Part shown: one piece after another, positions 1 to 5,267 of the stretch
How the letters are laid out: each line of letters starts with the position of its first letter
How positions within the stretch are numbered: position 1 is the first letter of the stretch
DNA from: Thermoplasmatota archaeon
GTDB lineage: Archaea; Thermoplasmatota; E2; DHVEG-1
NCBI GenBank assembly: GCA_016930995.1
Contig: JAFGFQ010000112.1
Span: forward strand, 1 to 5,267
DNA length: 5,267 nucleotides
Reading direction: 5' to 3'
Program-made: the position numbers and the translations under genes
Notes under the pieces: generated by a model
What the model saw: the letters and a program-made list of their open reading frames with translations, nothing else
What the model was told of the DNA's origin: nothing
Database searches by the model: none

Positions 1-827
1 CTGTTTTTTTTAAGTTGCTTGAGACGCAGGAGGGGATTGTCTGGTTCATCTAAAGCATGACCTGTGACCAACGCATCGCATTGTTTCTCAGAACATATAT
101 CTGATAATTGTGTGAGGAACTCTTCTTTTGTAGGATCCATAGTGATACTCTCAGCATCTGCATACCAATATCTCAGAAATGTTGAAATCGTATGTTCATT
201 TGAGACCGCTGTATTCACCATGAAAACGTTGCATCCGCGCCGCATAAGATACCAGGCTGCAAGTAATGACATCGGATTTTCAATCAGGGCAGCAATAGTG
301 CCCTGTGTCCCTGAGGGTAGACCACCGACCCCGCGGATTTTTTCAGTGAAAAGAAATGATTTTTCCTCTCTGATTTCAATAAAAAGCTTAATTCCTGGAG
401 CATTCAAATCTACCTTGGCATGTGTCGAGGTGACAATATCATTTCCGATTCGTATCGCGACATCCTGGCTTGTGAATGGATGTGTACCAACCCTTGTCAC
501 GCGAATCGCAAAACTTTTCTCTGTTGTTAACACATTTTTCATCAGTTGTTGGGCGACAGTCGATATATCATCTAAAGAAGCGGTTGTTTGAACCGCTGGA
601 CTGAATGATACGACACCAAAGATACGAGGCAATATTGTTTTGATTTTTTCAATTTCATCTGTACTAAGAAAGATTCGTCCACGCTGCATCGTTACCGAAT
701 GCGATATGTGTTCCACTTGAAGGGCCTTTTTTATATTTCTTATAAGGATTGATTCGAAGTATTTACGAACATAGGCACTCTTTAGTGAAAGTTCTCCATA
801 TCGCACCAAAATCACGTCGTATTTCAT
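1..827 (-). CDS. ThiI-like THUMP-domain protein with degenerate PP-loop (partial, 3' end outside window)
   Basis: This is an open frame of 275 codons read leftward from an ATG at 825-827, with no stop before the window edge. The start MKYDVILVRYGELSLKS matches the ThiI opening (YGE-x-x-LK). Residues 1-75 are the N-terminal ferredoxin-like domain. Residues about 76-165 are a THUMP RNA-binding domain (FAIRVTRVGTHPFTSQDV, 106-123). RGVGGLPSGTQG (165-176) is the ThiI linker entering the PP-loop ATPase domain. ThiI makes 4-thiouridine at position 8 of tRNA, activating the uridine with ATP. Here the expected SGGxDS ATP loop is replaced by ENPMSL (183-188) and is about one residue short, while the following helix (LLAAWYLMRRG) is well kept. 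The later LVTGHALDEPDN (253-264) also departs from the usual TGE-S-GQ-ASQT stretch. The fold is therefore clear but the canonical thiolation activity is doubtful. It could be a tRNA-binding paralogue. The rest of the domain lies outside the window. Confidence 0.85.
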   Translation of the reverse strand, partial: MKYDVILVRYGELSLKSAYVRKYFESILIRNIKKALQVEHISHSVTMQRGRIFLSTDEIEKIKTILPRIFGVVSFSPAVQTTASLDDISTVAQQLMKNVLTTEKSFAIRVTRVGTHPFTSQDVAIRIGNDIVTSTHAKVDLNAPGIKLFIEIREEKSFLFTEKIRGVGGLPSGTQGTIAALIENPMSLLAAWYLMRRGCNVFMVNTAVSNEHTISTFLRYWYADAESITMDPTKEEFLTQLSDICSEKQCDALVTGHALDEPDNPLLRLKQLKKN

Positions 828-850
828 TGGTTCTCAAAATCCACTAGAGA

Positions 851-858
851 TACATTAA
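851..858 (-). promoter_or_regulatory. Weak TATA-like box for the ThiI-like gene
   Basis: On the minus strand this reads TTAATGTA. Its centre lies about 27 bases before the ATG at 827, which is the spacing expected for a leaderless archaeal transcript. There is no Shine-Dalgarno site ahead of that ATG, which fits. The match to TTTAWATA is imperfect, so this is tentative. Confidence 0.3.
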
Positions 859-907
859 GTTATCATTTTAGAAACATTTTAGATGGTAGCGTAGAATATC
901 ATGGTGG

Positions 908-2047
908 ATGATTCCTTTCATCGTCGAGCGTAAAGAATTAATCAGAGGATACTATACACCTCCATTCCGACAGACCATCATACAAAAACTCCGGATTGGA
1001 AAAGCGTTTTACTTATTGTTAGTGTTTGTCCCGATCAGTTTTTGTTTCTATCTCTTCACGAAAGAGGATTTGCTTATTTTCATCACATCCGTCTTAGCGA
1101 TTGTGCCCCTTGCACGGATCATGGGATATTCCACAAAAGAGATTTCATTACAAACAAATCCTTCGGTGAGTGGTCTTTTTTCAGCCACATTTGGAAACTC
1201 CATCGAGTTGATCATTGCTATTCTTTCGTTACGCGCTGGTTTGATACAGGTCGTTCAAGCATCCATTATTGGAAGCATCATCGGTAATATCTTACTTCTT
1301 GTTGGTCTGAGTATTTTTACGGGTGGTTTACGGTATAAGACCCAACGGTTCAACAATGAGACCATCGGTGTTTCATCTACTATGCTTATTATTGTTGTAG
1401 CAGGGTTAGCGATTCCCAGTGTTTATGATATTATCAGACCCAATGACCCACAGATTACTCATCTCAGCAGTGCGGTGGCTATTGTGATGGCTGTAATCTA
1501 TCTTGCAGGTCTTGTGTTCTCCCTGCGGACACATAAAGATCTCTTCGATGCCAGCGATGAAATTAAGGCTAGTCGTGAGAGACCCACGATGAGCAGACGG
1601 CTCGCTGCGTTTATTCTTTTTCTTACGATAGTCGTCGTCACTTTCGAGTCGGAAATCCTTGTAGGTACAATAGAGCATGCAGCGCAAGCGATTGGTCTAT
1701 CACAGCTCTTTATTGGACTGGTAGTCATTGCGATTATTACCAATATTGCGGAAATGTCAACTGCAGTGCAATTTTCCATGAAAAATAAACTCGATGTCTC
1801 TATCGAGATTGGTTTGAGCGGTGCAATCCAGATAGCATTGTTCGTTATTCCCATTCTTATGCTAGTCAGTGAGGTGTTTCATTTTGGTTTTTCCCTTGTG
1901 TTTACCCCTTTTGAGATCCTTGCAGTCATATTAGCGGTGTTGATTGTCAATTATCTTTCTGCAGATGGGCGATGTAACTGGTTAGAAGGAGCACAGTTAA
2001 TCAGCGTCTATCTTATTATCGCGATAGCATTCTTTTTCCTCGATTAA
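908..2047 (+). CDS. Ca2+/H+ antiporter-type cation exchanger (CAX family)
   Basis: A 379-residue integral membrane protein with about 11 hydrophobic segments, the first near residues 35-51, in the normal length range for CAX exchangers. These move Ca2+ (or other cations) out of the cytoplasm against H+. The family's two alpha repeats are visible. The first is GNSIELIIAILSLRAGL (96-112), followed by QASIIGSIIGNILLLVGLS (117-135). The second is TNIAEMSTAVQFSMKNKLD (278-296), followed by IQIALFVIPIL (307-317). The likely ion-binding acidic residues are E100 and E282, with N97 and N279 beside them. A short charged cytoplasmic loop (210-230) separates the two halves. The second repeat is unusual: family members commonly have GNAAEH where this protein has TNIAEM. 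The start at 908 is the only suitable ATG; GGTGG abuts it too closely for a normal ribosome site, so initiation may be leaderless. The stop is 12 bases from the convergent surE gene. The family call is secure, the ion specificity is not. Confidence 0.92.
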   Translation: MIPFIVERKELIRGYYTPPFRQTIIQKLRIGKAFYLLLVFVPISFCFYLFTKEDLLIFITSVLAIVPLARIMGYSTKEISLQTNPSVSGLFSATFGNSIELIIAILSLRAGLIQVVQASIIGSIIGNILLLVGLSIFTGGLRYKTQRFNNETIGVSSTMLIIVVAGLAIPSVYDIIRPNDPQITHLSSAVAIVMAVIYLAGLVFSLRTHKDLFDASDEIKASRERPTMSRRLAAFILFLTIVVVTFESEILVGTIEHAAQAIGLSQLFIGLVVIAIITNIAEMSTAVQFSMKNKLDVSIEIGLSGAIQIALFVIPILMLVSEVFHFGFSLVFTPFEILAVILAVLIVNYLSADGRCNWLEGAQLISVYLIIAIAFFFLD

Positions 2048-2051
2048 AAAA
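2046..2051 (-). terminator. T6 tract after the surE-type gene
   Basis: On the minus strand a run of six T starts nine bases after the surE stop codon. Archaeal RNA polymerase can terminate on short T runs without a hairpin. The run overlaps the end of the convergent exchanger gene, so termination would occur in the shared gap. Confidence 0.4.
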
Positions 2052-2059
2052 TCTCCCAA

Positions 2060-2857
2060 TCACCATTCGTCTTTAAAGACGCTCTCAATGTTCTGAAACT
2101 GATTATTGGTAGCAAAGGAAATATTCATCGGTGTCAGTGAGATGCTCTTATCATGTAACGCCTTAAGATCTGTTTTTTCCTCCATGTCTTTAAATTGTAT
2201 CGGTGGGGTCTGATGGAGGAACGAATCTTTATTTCTATGGAATAATCTACCATATCTTGTTTTGAACAACGTGGTTATCTGAAGCGGCGTGGTTACGGTC
2301 GCATCAAAGGGGATATTGAGTGAAAAAAGGTCGACTCCATCAAAGGCTTTATTCATGATGATTGTGGCTACTTTTGTGGTTATCTGTGCAGCGTTTTCGA
2401 ACAATGGATAATTTTTTGGATGATAAAAATCAGTTTTATTGTCTCTCATCGTTAACGGTATGGAGAGAGATGATGCAATTGCCCGTACTCCATCGATGGA
2501 GCCTTCTATCGCTGCTCCAATTGTTCCTGAGCTTAACGTCCGTGCCCTTCCGATGTTCAACCCAATGTTGATGCCAGAGAGAACAAGTTTCGGGCGGGTT
2601 TCTGCCAAATCGTACAATCCTATTTGAATACAATCAGCAGGGGTTCCATCCAGGAGGAACATGTCGACCCCCTGATAGGTTATCTTCTTCACCCTGAGCT
2701 TTTTTTTCGTTGTAATCGCTTTTCCAATCCAACTTCTTCCGCGATCGGGAACGACCGCGGTTAGCGAGTATTGTTTCGAAAGCTCTCTTATGAGAGGGAC
2801 GAACCCAGCGGATTTGTACCCATCATCGTTTGTCAATAGGATATCTGTCATCGGCAT
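2060..2857 (-). CDS. surE: SurE-type 5'/3'-nucleotidase
   Basis: A 265-residue protein, full length for SurE. These enzymes are cytosolic metal-dependent phosphatases that remove phosphate from nucleoside monophosphates, and some also cleave short polyphosphate. The signature pieces appear in order: the metal-binding ILLTNDDG (6-13, D11 and D12), PDRGRSWIGKAIT (37-49, with S42 at the usual metal-ligand serine), LDGTPADC (69-76), LVLSGINIGLNIG (91-103, N97 at the usual metal-ligand asparagine), and SSGTIGAAIEG (109-119). No key residue is missing. The C-terminal part (about 150-265) is more divergent, as is usual for the swapped or oligomer-forming region. The start is ambiguous. ATG at 2857 gives MPMTDILL, while ATG at 2851 gives MTDILL, which places NDD nearer the family's usual position. 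No Shine-Dalgarno site precedes either. The gene faces the exchanger gene tail to tail and shares an 80-base head-to-head gap with the radical SAM gene. Confidence 0.93.
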   Translation of the reverse strand: MPMTDILLTNDDGYKSAGFVPLIRELSKQYSLTAVVPDRGRSWIGKAITTKKKLRVKKITYQGVDMFLLDGTPADCIQIGLYDLAETRPKLVLSGINIGLNIGRARTLSSGTIGAAIEGSIDGVRAIASSLSIPLTMRDNKTDFYHPKNYPLFENAAQITTKVATIIMNKAFDGVDLFSLNIPFDATVTTPLQITTLFKTRYGRLFHRNKDSFLHQTPPIQFKDMEEKTDLKALHDKSISLTPMNISFATNNQFQNIESVFKDEW

Positions 2858-2904
2858 CGGAAAAAGCAGGAGATTAATGAATCTTTCCGGTGAATAGTCG
2901 AATA

Positions 2905-2912
2905 TTTATATA
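2905..2912 (+). promoter_or_regulatory. Archaeal TATA box (TTTATATA), probably driving the radical SAM gene and possibly surE
   Basis: TTTATATA matches the archaeal TATA consensus. Its centre is about 30 bases before the ATG at 2938, so transcription would start within a few bases of the codon and give a leaderless or nearly leaderless mRNA. No Shine-Dalgarno site lies in between, in agreement. Read on the other strand it is TATATAAA, about 50 bases from the surE ATG, so one box could serve both directions. A second minus-strand option for surE is TCATTAAT at 2873-2880. Confidence 0.65.
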
Positions 2913-2937
2913 GCGGGAATCAATAAGTAACAAGCAT

Positions 2938-4533
2938 ATGATTGCAAAAACTGGTGATGGTTTTGATATCATCCTTGTGAGCGGGGAGTATTATGATGAT
3001 CATCCGCTCTCACCAGTCGGTGTGATCGCACGGGTGCTTGATGCAAAAGGATATCGGGTTGGTATCATCGAGAAACCAGAAACCAAAGAACAGTTTACAT
3101 GCCTGGGAGCACCCCGACTTTGTTTTGGGGTTACCTCTGGTTCCATCGATAGCATGGTTCATAACTACACTCCATTAAAACGAAAACGAATTGAAGATGA
3201 GCATAGTGATGTGACAAAGTTACCTGATCGTGCCGTCATTTTTTATTGCAACAAGATTAAGCAATATTTTAAGCCAAGTCTCATAGTCATCGGTGGTATT
3301 GAGGCATCCTTACGTCGGTTTGCCCATTATGACTACTGGGATAATGGCATTCGTCGAAGCATCTTGCTTGATTCACGGGCAACCATCCTTGTCTATGGCA
3401 ATGGGGAGAAACAGATTATTGAAATCGCAAAACGAGTAGAACAAGGAAAGGAGTTAGACGGTATTGAGGGGACTTGCGTTCTCCGAAAAACCCTTGATTC
3501 ATCCTTTGAGATTCTCCCGGCATTTACGGAAGTCGTCGCTGATAAAAGGAAATTCTGTGAAATGCAGATGAAGTTTTCAAATAAGAAGAACCTCGCCCAG
3601 GAATACACAAACAGTTATGTTGTTCAATATAAATACCCGCAATATACAACTAAGGATCTGGATTGGATTTATTCACTGGGGTTCACCCGGAAGATGCATC
3701 CGAAATCCTTGTTAAAGATGGGCAGGTTTTCTGTCGTCATCCACCGTGGCTGTTTCGGTGCATGTCATTTTTGCTCTCTCTCTCTTCATCAAGGTGATAC
3801 GATCATCTCCCGCTCTGAAGAAAACATTCTGGCGGAAATCCAACAGTTAACGAAACATCCTGGTTTTAAGGGATATATCGATGATCTTGTCGGCCCCTCA
3901 TCGAACATGTATGCTATGGTGTGTATGAAACCCTCCTCGCAATCTTCACCCTGTCAAGGACGATGCATCGAGTGTTCCCAGTTAGAAAAAAGCCATACAC
4001 AACTTATTGCATTATTACGCAAAGCTCGTCAGATCAACGGTGTAAAAAAAATCTTCATCCGCAGTGGCATCCGGTATGACTTGGCATTAGAAAGTAAGGA
4101 ATATATCAACGAAATCTCCAAGCATCATATCTCCGGATGTCTGAAAATCGCTCCAGAGCATTTCTCAAAAAAAGTCGTCTCTTTGATGGGCAAGGATAAT
4201 TCTCGTTTTGATGAGTTCCTCACGTACTTTGCTGCAATCAATAATCAACGAAAGCAAGCCTTGCGGTACTATTTCATGATAGGACATCCTGGTGACAGCC
4301 TCAGCGAGGTATTGTTCCTTCGAGATATTATCAAACAAAAACACTTGGAGAATATTGAGCAATTTCAGTTGTTCACCCCGACACCGATGACTATCTCATC
4401 TTGTATGTATTGGACAGGGTTAGATCCGCTCACCGGAAAAAAAATCGATGTCGTCTATGATTACAATACAAAGAAAAAATTAAAGCGCATTATGCTTGCG
4501 TTACCTACTACAAGAACTGCAACTTGTAGATAG
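2938..4533 (+). CDS. YgiQ-family (UPF0313) radical SAM protein
   Basis: A 531-residue protein with the YgiQ hallmarks. The N-terminal cobalamin-binding-like region has FGVTSGSIDSMVHNYTPLKR (63-82), IGGIEASLRRFAHYDYW (118-134) and RRSILLDS (139-146). The radical SAM core follows, with RGCFGACHFCSL (270-281). C272, C276 and C279 form the CxxxCxxC motif that holds the 4Fe-4S cluster used to cleave S-adenosylmethionine. A second cysteine group (C329, C339, C343, C346) lies after GYIDDLVGP (312-320). The later pieces SGIRYDLAL (394-402), GCLKIAPEH and FTPTPMTIS complete the family pattern. It is shorter than bacterial YgiQ (about 600-740 residues), lacking the C-terminal tail, so the protein ends shortly after the core. 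The substrate of the family is not established to my knowledge. ATG 2938 is chosen because the TATA box sits about 30 bases upstream. It stands alone on its strand, with a 17-base gap to the convergent small gene. Confidence 0.93.
   Translation: MIAKTGDGFDIILVSGEYYDDHPLSPVGVIARVLDAKGYRVGIIEKPETKEQFTCLGAPRLCFGVTSGSIDSMVHNYTPLKRKRIEDEHSDVTKLPDRAVIFYCNKIKQYFKPSLIVIGGIEASLRRFAHYDYWDNGIRRSILLDSRATILVYGNGEKQIIEIAKRVEQGKELDGIEGTCVLRKTLDSSFEILPAFTEVVADKRKFCEMQMKFSNKKNLAQEYTNSYVVQYKYPQYTTKDLDWIYSLGFTRKMHPKSLLKMGRFSVVIHRGCFGACHFCSLSLHQGDTIISRSEENILAEIQQLTKHPGFKGYIDDLVGPSSNMYAMVCMKPSSQSSPCQGRCIECSQLEKSHTQLIALLRKARQINGVKKIFIRSGIRYDLALESKEYINEISKHHISGCLKIAPEHFSKKVVSLMGKDNSRFDEFLTYFAAINNQRKQALRYYFMIGHPGDSLSEVLFLRDIIKQKHLENIEQFQLFTPTPMTISSCMYWTGLDPLTGKKIDVVYDYNTKKKLKRIMLALPTTRTATCR
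4508..4529 (+). other. Inverted repeat at the 3' end of the radical SAM gene
   Basis: CTACAAG (4508-4514) and CTTGTAG (4523-4529) are perfect 7-base complements with an 8-base loop. They occupy the last codons of the gene, ending just before the TAG stop at 4531-4533. With the T-rich tract about 25 bases downstream this could mark the mRNA 3' end. It could equally be chance, since the stem is only 3 of 7 G/C. Confidence 0.35.
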
Positions 4534-4550
4534 GAATCAATTCGAGAACA

Positions 4551-4733
4551 TTACGTTTTTCCTTTTATTCGTTGTGCGATGTCTTTCTCGCGGCAATCTT
4601 TGCATTGTTCCTTTCCAGTGGGACGCTCCTCACTGATTTCCCAATCTGGGTTGGTTCGGACGTACATCGGAACAGACTTACAGTGCAAATGCCAGTGATA
4701 AACAGTGCCGTTCTTTTTCCAAAAGTATGACAT
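4551..4733 (-). CDS. Small putative zinc-binding protein (60 residues), function unknown
   Basis: The protein begins MSYFWKKNGTVYHWHLHC and ends in a lysine/arginine-rich tail (IAQRIKGKT). H13, H15 and H17 with C18 are followed by a C44-x-x-C47 pair (QCKDCRE). This H/C plus CxxC layout suggests one zinc site, as in small treble-clef or Ada-type metal-binding modules; that is inference from spacing only. I do not recognise a named family. The gene itself is convincing: a perfect GGAGGA site lies seven bases before the ATG, and a strong TATA box lies further up. An overlapping frame starting at 4753 lacks these signals. There is no membrane segment or signal peptide. It converges on the radical SAM gene and diverges from the 56-residue gene, so no partner is implied by an operon. 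It could bind nucleic acid through its basic tail, but nothing proves this. Confidence 0.8.
   Translation of the reverse strand: MSYFWKKNGTVYHWHLHCKSVPMYVRTNPDWEISEERPTGKEQCKDCREKDIAQRIKGKT
4555..4568 (+). terminator. T-rich tract after the radical SAM gene
   Basis: GTTTTTCCTTTTAT begins about 22 bases after the radical SAM stop codon. Two T runs (five and four) fit archaeal T-tract termination. The tract lies inside the last codons of the convergent small gene, where it encodes part of its lysine-rich tail, so the T-richness could simply reflect that. Confidence 0.35.
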
Positions 4734-4740
4734 TCAGGAT

Positions 4741-4746
4741 TCCTCC
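4741..4746 (-). promoter_or_regulatory. Shine-Dalgarno site GGAGGA for the 60-residue zinc protein
   Basis: On the minus strand GGAGGA lies seven bases before the ATG at 4733, an ideal spacing. It decides that start over the overlapping ATG at 4753 in another frame. Confidence 0.85.
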
Positions 4747-4765
4747 AAGACAAGTATTGTTTTTT

Positions 4766-4775
4766 TTATATTTAA
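4766..4775 (-). promoter_or_regulatory. Archaeal TATA box (TTAAATATAA) for the 60-residue zinc protein
   Basis: On the minus strand this reads TTAAATATAA, preceded by a purine-rich A/G stretch that could serve as the TFB-recognition element. Its centre is about 37 bases before the ATG, predicting a leader of roughly 10-15 bases that just includes the GGAGGA site. Confidence 0.65.
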
Positions 4776-4804
4776 CTTTTTTTTCCTTGATTTCCTCGCT
4801 ATGC

Positions 4805-4813
4805 ATTAATATA
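4805..4813 (+). promoter_or_regulatory. TATA-like box (ATTAATATA) for the 56-residue gene
   Basis: The centre lies about 44 bases before the ATG at 4853. A start some 26 bases downstream would give a leader of about 18 bases carrying the GGAGGG site. It is the best AT-rich candidate on this strand in the 119-base head-to-head gap. Confidence 0.5.
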
Positions 4814-4840
4814 CGTCGATTATGATGTAGGTTCTTTGTT

Positions 4841-4846
4841 GGAGGG
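4841..4846 (+). promoter_or_regulatory. Shine-Dalgarno site GGAGGG for the 56-residue gene
   Basis: GGAGGG lies six bases before the ATG at 4853. This strong site is the main proof that the short frame is translated. Confidence 0.85.
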
Positions 4847-4852
4847 AACACT

Positions 4853-5023
4853 ATGGATCAAAAACAGGTACTTGAACGATGGCTTAATCAACTCAAACAC
4901 AATGAAATAAGCTCAGATGCGATTGGTCTGGGCCCAGATAAGGAGGTCGCATTGCGTCGTATCAGAGAAGAATTACAAAAAATTAAAGAGATGGAGAAAA
5001 ACCAGACGCTATCAACGAAATAA
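4853..5023 (+). CDS. Small charged helical protein (56 residues), function unknown
   Basis: The frame runs from ATG 4853 to TAA 5021-5023. It begins MDQKQVLERWLNQLKHNEIS, followed by a short SDAIGLGPDKE linker (21-31). A long charged helix follows, rich in alternating K/R and E (ALRRIREELQKIKEMEK, 33-49), and could form a coiled coil. It has no cysteine, signal peptide or membrane segment, so it is probably cytosolic. I do not recognise a family. Translation is supported by GGAGGG six bases upstream and an ATTAATATA box further up. It diverges from the zinc-protein gene and ends 10 bases before the stop of the convergent ABC permease gene. It may be a small oligomeric or partner-binding protein; this is only a guess from composition. 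Confidence 0.7.
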   Translation: MDQKQVLERWLNQLKHNEISSDAIGLGPDKEVALRRIREELQKIKEMEKNQTLSTK

Positions 5024-5033
5024 GGAAACATCT

Positions 5034-5267
5034 TTATTCGTAACGGAGTGCGACCACTGGGTCCATTTTCGCTGCTTTTCGAGCGGGTAGCAGTCCTGCG
5101 GCGATGCCGATGAGGATTCCGATGACTGATGCGATGATGAACCATTCCAGGGCGTAGGTAAGCTGGATCGAACCAGTGCTGAAGGCACCACCGAGATTCT
5201 GGATGTTCTTATTAAGAAGGTCAACGACAAACCAGCTTCCACTTGCACCAAAAATACAACCGGTCAA
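5034..5267 (-). CDS. ABC transporter permease, MacB/FtsX type (partial, C-terminal 77 residues)
   Basis: The frame is open from the right edge to a TAA at 5034-5036; the true start lies outside the window, so the TTG at the edge should not be taken as initiation. The visible end has a hydrophobic segment at about residues 1-17, an extracytoplasmic or loop stretch, then a final membrane helix (about 42-60). It finishes with GLLPARKAAKMDPVVALRYE. This G-x-x-PARKAAK-DP-ALRYE ending is the classic C-terminus of MacB/LolC/FtsX-type permeases, which pair with an LolD/MacB-type ATPase to export or extract substrates such as lipopeptides, peptides or drugs. The ATPase partner, if adjacent, would lie upstream, beyond position 5267. 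The substrate cannot be told from this fragment. Confidence 0.88.
   Translation of the reverse strand: MTGCIFGASGSWFVVDLLNKNIQNLGGAFSTGSIQLTYALEWFIIASVIGILIGIAAGLLPARKAAKMDPVVALRYE

Noticed and set aside
64..591. Plus-strand open frame of 175 codons
   Set aside because: It is antisense to the ThiI-like gene, whose minus-strand translation shows clear ThiI and THUMP motifs. The plus-strand product has no recognisable pattern and no ribosome site.
903..907. GGTGG directly before the exchanger ATG, considered as a Shine-Dalgarno site
   Set aside because: It abuts the ATG with no spacer, so it cannot position the ribosome normally; no in-frame alternative start fits it better.
1498..1854. Minus-strand open frame of 118 codons inside the exchanger gene
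   Set aside because: It is a mirror of conserved membrane-helix codons of the CAX gene; the product resembles nothing and the plus-strand gene is secure.
4565..4753. Minus-strand open frame of 62 codons overlapping the zinc protein
   Set aside because: It starts ahead of the GGAGGA site and in another frame; the frame starting at 4733 has the correct spacing and a coherent H/C motif set.
4760..4784. Two long T runs around 4760-4767 and 4777-4784, considered as a plus-strand terminator
   Set aside because: No plus-strand gene ends nearby (the radical SAM gene stops over 220 bases earlier). The runs flank the minus-strand TATA box and are better explained as promoter sequence.
4888..5251. Minus-strand open frames of 85 and 79 codons (4888-5145 and 5012-5251)
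   Set aside because: They are out-of-frame shadows of the ABC permease end and the 56-residue gene.
1..5267. Search for mobile elements, CRISPR repeats, tRNA or rRNA genes and attachment sites
   Set aside because: I saw no terminal inverted repeats, transposase or integrase motifs, spaced direct repeats, or tRNA-like cloverleaf by eye; almost the whole window is accounted for by seven genes.

Overview
The window looks like chromosomal housekeeping and transport DNA from an archaeon, probably a euryarchaeon (an inference, not a taxonomic assignment). Three observations support this. AT-rich TATA-type boxes sit about 25-30 bases ahead of several starts, in some cases with no room for a leader. 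Shine-Dalgarno sites appear only at some genes. The proteins (ThiI/THUMP type, CAX exchanger, SurE, short-form YgiQ-type radical SAM, MacB/FtsX-type permease) are all of kinds found in archaea. I see no insertion sequence, CRISPR array, tRNA, rRNA or phage gene.

Layout: seven genes lie on strictly alternating strands, so no two adjacent genes can form an operon. From left to right they are: (1) 1-827 minus, the N-terminal 275 residues of a ThiI-like THUMP/PP-loop protein running off the left edge; it does not appear as a closed reading frame because its stop lies outside; (2) 908-2047 plus, a Ca2+/H+ antiporter-type cation exchanger; (3) 2060-2857 minus, a SurE-type nucleotidase; (4) 2938-4533 plus, a YgiQ-family (UPF0313) radical SAM protein; (5) 4551-4733 minus, a 60-residue putative zinc-binding protein; (6) 4853-5023 plus, a 56-residue charged helical protein of unknown function; (7) 5034-5267 minus, the C-terminal end of an ABC transporter permease running off the right edge. 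The tail-to-tail gaps are only 12, 17 and 10 bases. The head-to-head gaps (80, 80 and 119 bases) carry the promoters.

The genes do not form an obvious pathway. The most notable point is in the ThiI-like protein: its N-terminal and THUMP domains look intact, but the place where the ATP-binding PP-loop (SGGxDS) should be reads ENPMSL, in an otherwise open frame. This suggests an enzyme-dead or repurposed ThiI paralogue. The two small genes at 4551-5023 are well supported, since both have near-perfect Shine-Dalgarno sites and TATA-like boxes, but their functions are unknown. I do not see a large undescribed system here.
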